Origin: Rothia mucilaginosa ATCC 25296
Lineage (GTDB): Bacteria; Actinomycetota; Actinomycetes; Actinomycetales; Micrococcaceae
Assembly: GCF_000175615.1 (NCBI RefSeq)
Contig: NZ_ACVO01000021.1
Span: 1-26,348, forward strand
Direction: 5' to 3'
Length of the DNA: 26,348 bases
The translations under genes were made by a program, and so were the position numbers. The notes beneath the pieces were generated by a model. It worked only from the letters and a program-made list of their open reading frames with translations. It was not told the origin of the DNA and did no database searches. Each line of letters opens with the position of its first letter. The first letter of the stretch is position 1. Of this stretch, positions 22,605-26,348 are shown piece by piece.

Positions 22605-22776
22605 GACCTTATCTTCTCACGTTCTGAGTGTTCGCGCGCACTCACGGAGGCGGATTTTCTGTTCTCTGACACAGTACGACCCCAAGTTCACGTCAGAATG
22701 ACACAAAACGTCATGAAACATACCCGCACCCATCAATTAGACAGCACCACCGGCGAGCGCAGGAAATAAAACCGCG

Positions 22777-22805
22777 GGTGTACTCTTTAACCTCTGAAGT
22801 ACACC
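22777..22805. promoter_or_regulatory. Inverted repeat just upstream of the antiporter gene
   Basis: A perfect 8 bp inverted repeat GGTGTACT (22777-22784) / AGTACACC (22798-22805) with a 13 bp spacer ends 24 bp before the ATG. It could be an operator, or an RNA hairpin close to the ribosome site. Confidence 0.5.
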
Positions 22806-22829
22806 GGAGACCCCCAGCAAAGGAACAGC

Positions 22830-24470
22830 ATGCTCGAAGTCGTTATCGCACTATCCCTCGCTGTCCTCATAGGCAACGTGATCGCACACAAAACGCGGAT
22901 CACCCCCGCCATTGTGCTGATTTTCATTGGCCTGGCTATCGGCATTATGCCCGCCCACGAACTGCACGAAGTCCAGAGTATCGGCCTGCCGCCGCACGTC
23001 ATCCTCGAAATCTTCCTGCCCATCATGCTCTTCTGGGAAGCCCGCCACACCTCATGGCGTGAGGCACGCAACCGCATCCGCGGCGTGATCCTCACCGGCA
23101 CGCTACTGGTTATCGTGACCGCCTTCGGTGTCGCCGGGATTCTGCACGAGCTCATCGGCGTGAGCGCCTGGGGTGCGGCACTGCTCATCGGCGTGGCGCT
23201 CGCACCCACCGACGCGGTCGCCGTCGCAACCCTTAACGGCAAACTCCCCAAGTCCTCCATCACCACCCTCAAAGCGGAGGCGCTCATCAACGACGGCACG
23301 ACCCTCGTGCTGCTGACCCTCGCGCTGCAGGTAGCCGCCGGGCAGGGGCTCTCCCTCGGCCACTCCAGCGGCATGTTCTTCTTCTCCTTCCTCATCGGTA
23401 TTCTGGTCGGTCTGGCGGTCGGCTGGGTAGCCAACAAGATTCGTGCCCACATCGACAACCCAATGTGGTTCACCTGCTTCATGCTGACCGTGCCCTTCAT
23501 CGCGTTCCTGCTCGCGGAGAAGATCGAGCCTTTCCCCGACATGAAGGGCTCCGGCGTGGTTGCTGTCGTGATTGCGGCGTTCTTCCTCACCTACTACAGC
23601 CCGGACACCATCAAACCGCAGAACCGCACCTACGGTCTGCCCACCTGGGCGTTCGTCACCTTCGTCATGAACGCCGTGCTGTTCGTCATGGTTGGCGTGC
23701 AGCTGCCCACCGCCGTGGAACGTATGGGTGTCACCATCAACCTGTACGGCACCACCTGGAGCTACGGCCTGCTCGTTGTGCTGGTCGCCTGGATTGCCTG
23801 CGTTGCCATTCGTTACGTATTCCTGCAGGCGTCCATCTTCACGATTCGACTGCTTGACCGCAGCGAAAAGCAGCGCACCCTGCGCACCACCCACCGCGGC
23901 CGCGTCGTATCCACCATGGCTGGTTTGCGTGGAGGTGTCTCCCTGGCGGTGGCGCTGTCCATCCCGGCGAGTGTTGAATACCGCGACTTCGTGATTTTCG
24001 TGGTGTCCGGCGTGGTGCTGTGCTCCATGGTCGTCCAGGGCATGATGCTGCCCGCCGTGATCCGCTGGGCGAACCTGCCGGTCGACAACAGCGAAGAAGA
24101 AGAGATGAACGAAGCAATCCGCACCCTGATTGCCGAGTCCTTCGACTCCATCCAGGAGATCGGCGGACGCATCAACGCCCCGCAGGAAGTCATCGACCGC
24201 ATCGCGGAAGAGCACATGTTCAACATGAGTATGTACCGCAACCTGCACACCCTGCACATGCACGGCGACGACACCCCCGAGAACGTGCTGAAGGTGCTCG
24301 AAGCGCACGAAAAGGAAAAGGAACTGCGCCTGGGCGTGCTCGAAGTTCAGCGTGACATCCTTAAGCGTCTGCGTGACGAAGGCAGAATCGACACGAACGT
24401 ACTGCACCAAATCCAGGAACGCCTGGACATCGAGGTCATGCGTGTGCTCGGCCCGCTTGAGCTCGAATAG
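22830..24470 (+). CDS. CPA1-family Na+/H+ antiporter
   Basis: A 546-residue cation/proton antiporter (NhaP/NHE type) that exports Na+ or K+ in exchange for protons for pH and salt balance. About 12 helices span residues 1-410. The ion site is seen as Asp128 (LAPTDAVAVA) and Asn154-Asp155 (EALINDGTTLV), and GLRGGVSLAVALSIP follows near residue 370. A cytosolic helical domain of about 130 residues, rich in charge (EEEEMNEAIR..., ending EVMRVLGPLELE), is the expected regulatory tail. ATG at 22830 has AAAGGA at eight bases. Confidence 0.94.
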   Translation: MLEVVIALSLAVLIGNVIAHKTRITPAIVLIFIGLAIGIMPAHELHEVQSIGLPPHVILEIFLPIMLFWEARHTSWREARNRIRGVILTGTLLVIVTAFGVAGILHELIGVSAWGAALLIGVALAPTDAVAVATLNGKLPKSSITTLKAEALINDGTTLVLLTLALQVAAGQGLSLGHSSGMFFFSFLIGILVGLAVGWVANKIRAHIDNPMWFTCFMLTVPFIAFLLAEKIEPFPDMKGSGVVAVVIAAFFLTYYSPDTIKPQNRTYGLPTWAFVTFVMNAVLFVMVGVQLPTAVERMGVTINLYGTTWSYGLLVVLVAWIACVAIRYVFLQASIFTIRLLDRSEKQRTLRTTHRGRVVSTMAGLRGGVSLAVALSIPASVEYRDFVIFVVSGVVLCSMVVQGMMLPAVIRWANLPVDNSEEEEMNEAIRTLIAESFDSIQEIGGRINAPQEVIDRIAEEHMFNMSMYRNLHTLHMHGDDTPENVLKVLEAHEKEKELRLGVLEVQRDILKRLRDEGRIDTNVLHQIQERLDIEVMRVLGPLELE

Positions 24471-24489
24471 CTCACGCTCCTACGCATGA

Positions 24490-24538
24490 GGCGAGGCGCC
24501 CCACCCCGAATGGCGGGGGAGGGGCGCCTCGCCGTTTT
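24490..24538 (+). terminator. Terminator of antiporter gene
   Basis: A perfect 13 bp stem GGCGAGGCGCCCC (24490-24502) / GGGGCGCCTCGCC (24521-24533), extended by CCCC/GGGG, followed by GTTTT. It shares the GCGAGGCGCC core with the P450 terminator. Confidence 0.9.
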
Positions 24539-24798
24539 ATGGTGCCACTGCGTCTGTGCACCCTCCCACATCTGTGCACCCCGTGCAACAACAGGTTTTG
24601 CTCACGATGAGCATCTACCCACCCGCGTTGAACATCGGTAAAATATAAAAGTTACGCCCGCACTCACCTCCACGCGGAAGCCTCAACGGCCCAGGGAACG
24701 AGCAAGACATTTCGGGCGCCCCGGCACCCGCACATTCGCGGACATCAGCCGTCTATCTGACGCACACAAGTGACCGGACCACACAGACCAAGGAACCT
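24539..24798. other. Intergenic region ahead of the MATE gene
   Basis: No gene is seen. TCTGTGCACCC occurs twice, 18 bp apart (24553-24563, 24571-24581), and the second copy continues into TGCAC-CCC-GTGCA. An AT-rich patch TAAAATATAAAA (about 24640-24651) may contain the -10; no matching -35 stands out. Confidence 0.4.
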
Positions 24799-26319
24799 AT
24801 GACGTCCCACCAGACTGAAAACAACGCACCCAAAAACGGCGCACCCGCCACAGGAAACCGCCCGCACGGTCCCCACGGCCCGCACGGCGCAAGCGAAGAC
24901 CCGCAGAACATCTACCTGCTCAAAGACGCCCCCATCCTCAAGGCGCTCCTCTCCCTCGGCGTGCCCATGGCACTCGGCCTCGCCATCACCAGCATCTACA
25001 ACGTGGTGAACTCCTACTTCGTCGGCCACTACGGCGGCACCGAAGACCTCGCCGCCACCAGCTACGGCGTGCCCGTCTTCGGCGTCATCATGGCAATCGC
25101 AGGCCTGTTCGGCCTGGGCTCCTCAACCCTCGCCTCCCGCAAGCTCGGTGAAGGCCAGCCCGCCCACGAAATTCACCGCGTCACCTCCTTCGCCCTCTAC
25201 TCGGCGCTCGGTGCCGGTATCGTCGCGGCGGCTATCGGCTTCATCCTCGCCGACCCGATCACCAGCATCATGGGTGCATCCGGCGGCTCCTACGAACCGA
25301 CCCGCATCTACGTGCACCTCATGTTCCTCGGCGCGCCCCTCGCTATCGGCATGTTCACCCTCGAACAGCTCGTCCGATCCGAAGGCTACGCCAAGCAGTC
25401 CATGTACGGCATCATCGTCGGCACCGTCGTCACCTGCATCTTCGACGTGCTGTTCATCGCCATCATGGGCATGGGCGTCGCAGGTGCCGGTTGGGCGATG
25501 CTGCTGGCGAACGGCGCATCCATGCTGTACTACCTGCTGTTCCTGATGCGTCAGAGCGAGAACTTCTCCGCAAACATCCGCGACTTCTCCCTCGACCCCG
25601 CCATCATCAAGCCCGTGGTCGCGGTCGGTGCTGCTGAGCTCATTCAGAGCCTCAACCTGATCTTCGCCGCCCTGCTGCTGAACAACCTCGCCGCCTCCTA
25701 CGGTGACGACACCGTCGCGGCGTTCGGCCTGGCAATGCGCCTGAACATGGTGCCCGAAATGCTGTGCATGGGCCTGTGCATGGGCGGTATCCCGCTGTAC
25801 GCCTACGCGTACGGTGCCCGCAACGGCGTCCGCGTGAAGGAGGCGCTGCGCACCGCAACGATCCTGTCCGTGGCGACCTCCGCAATCATCACCATTCCGG
25901 TGCTGATTTTCCGCCGTGAACTGCTCGCCGTGGTTGGCGATGCAAGCCTCATCGATACCGGCGAAGAGGTCATGATCGCGCTCATGCTCGCCGCCGTGTT
26001 CAACGCGGTCAGCATCGTGTTTGTGTCTTGGTTTCAGGCGTCCGGTAAGGGCGGCCCGGCAATGCTGATGACCATCGGTATTGCGTTGCTGTTCTTCCCC
26101 GCCGTGTACTTCGGCAACATGTGGTTTGGATTTAAGGGTCTGACCTGGGCGTTCCCCTTCACCCAGGTGCTCGCCTGCGTGCTGGGTCTGGTGCTGTTCC
26201 TCGCCACGGGTGGCGCGAAGGTACCGCCCGCTGAAGCTGAGGTTGAGACTGAAGGTTCTGAGGATTCGGGCGTTCAGGATGCTCAGGTTTCTGGCGCACA
26301 GCCCGAACAGAAGGCATAG
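24799..26319 (+). CDS. MATE-family multidrug efflux protein
   Basis: A 506-residue, 12-helix Na+- or H+-driven exporter of drugs or metabolites. The N-lobe opens with PILKALLSLGVPMALGLAITSIYNVVNSYFVGHYGGTEDLAATSYG, the classic MATE helix 1 and loop, followed by GLGSSTLASRKLGEG. The second lobe repeats the fold (AELIQSLNLIFAALLLNN...). A 35-residue N-terminal tail rich in Gly, Pro and His (GPHGPHG) and a Glu-rich C-terminal tail are extra. ATG at 24799 follows AAGGAA. It belongs to the NorM/DinF-like group; substrate unknown. Confidence 0.94.
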   Translation: MTSHQTENNAPKNGAPATGNRPHGPHGPHGASEDPQNIYLLKDAPILKALLSLGVPMALGLAITSIYNVVNSYFVGHYGGTEDLAATSYGVPVFGVIMAIAGLFGLGSSTLASRKLGEGQPAHEIHRVTSFALYSALGAGIVAAAIGFILADPITSIMGASGGSYEPTRIYVHLMFLGAPLAIGMFTLEQLVRSEGYAKQSMYGIIVGTVVTCIFDVLFIAIMGMGVAGAGWAMLLANGASMLYYLLFLMRQSENFSANIRDFSLDPAIIKPVVAVGAAELIQSLNLIFAALLLNNLAASYGDDTVAAFGLAMRLNMVPEMLCMGLCMGGIPLYAYAYGARNGVRVKEALRTATILSVATSAIITIPVLIFRRELLAVVGDASLIDTGEEVMIALMLAAVFNAVSIVFVSWFQASGKGGPAMLMTIGIALLFFPAVYFGNMWFGFKGLTWAFPFTQVLACVLGLVLFLATGGAKVPPAEAEVETEGSEDSGVQDAQVSGAQPEQKA

Positions 26320-26348
26320 TCCTCGGTCTGCAAAAGCATAGTAAAAGC

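Overview
The window is high-GC DNA with actinobacterial traits: GC-ending codons, GTG starts, possible leaderless starts and GC-rich terminator hairpins. An actinobacterial ParB-type parS site and an AniA-like nitrite reductase fused to a membrane module fit the Micrococcaceae. My best guess is a Rothia-like organism (oral Rothia reduce nitrate and nitrite). This is inferred from gene content, not from a marker gene.

Left part (1-5.3 kb): an aldo/keto reductase, a sugar-porter MFS transporter and a cytochrome P450. Between transporter and P450 sits a 0.76 kb YefM/RelE-type toxin-antitoxin cassette. Its two genes are divergent rather than co-transcribed. It is bracketed by ~140 bp direct repeats that duplicate the 3' end and terminator of the transporter gene. 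This is the clearest sign of an insertion in the window.

Middle (5.3-17.5 kb): cell-envelope and respiratory genes. A lytic transglycosylase and a 959-residue membrane/cupredoxin/copper nitrite reductase fusion lie on the minus strand. Divergent from the reductase is a translationally coupled pair of GT87-type mannosyltransferase paralogues. These converge on a large low-complexity membrane-anchored envelope protein. Then follow a CPBP (CAAX-like) intramembrane protease, whose last codons contain a near-perfect parS centromere site, and an M18 aminopeptidase.

Accessory block (17.5-20.9 kb): a 12-G homopolymer, a small membrane protein, and a mirror-image arrangement of two paralogous lipoprotein genes. 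The lipoprotein genes point outward from an AT-rich orphan membrane-protein gene. Their promoters (AT-rich upstream element, -35, spacer) are clearly homologous, and each is followed by the same 42 bp terminator sequence. This looks like an inverted duplication around acquired DNA.

Right part (20.9-26.3 kb): pdxT and pdxS (vitamin B6 synthesis, minus strand), then a CPA1-type Na+/H+ antiporter and a MATE efflux protein on the plus strand. No rRNA, tRNA, CRISPR array, transposase or integrase was recognised.
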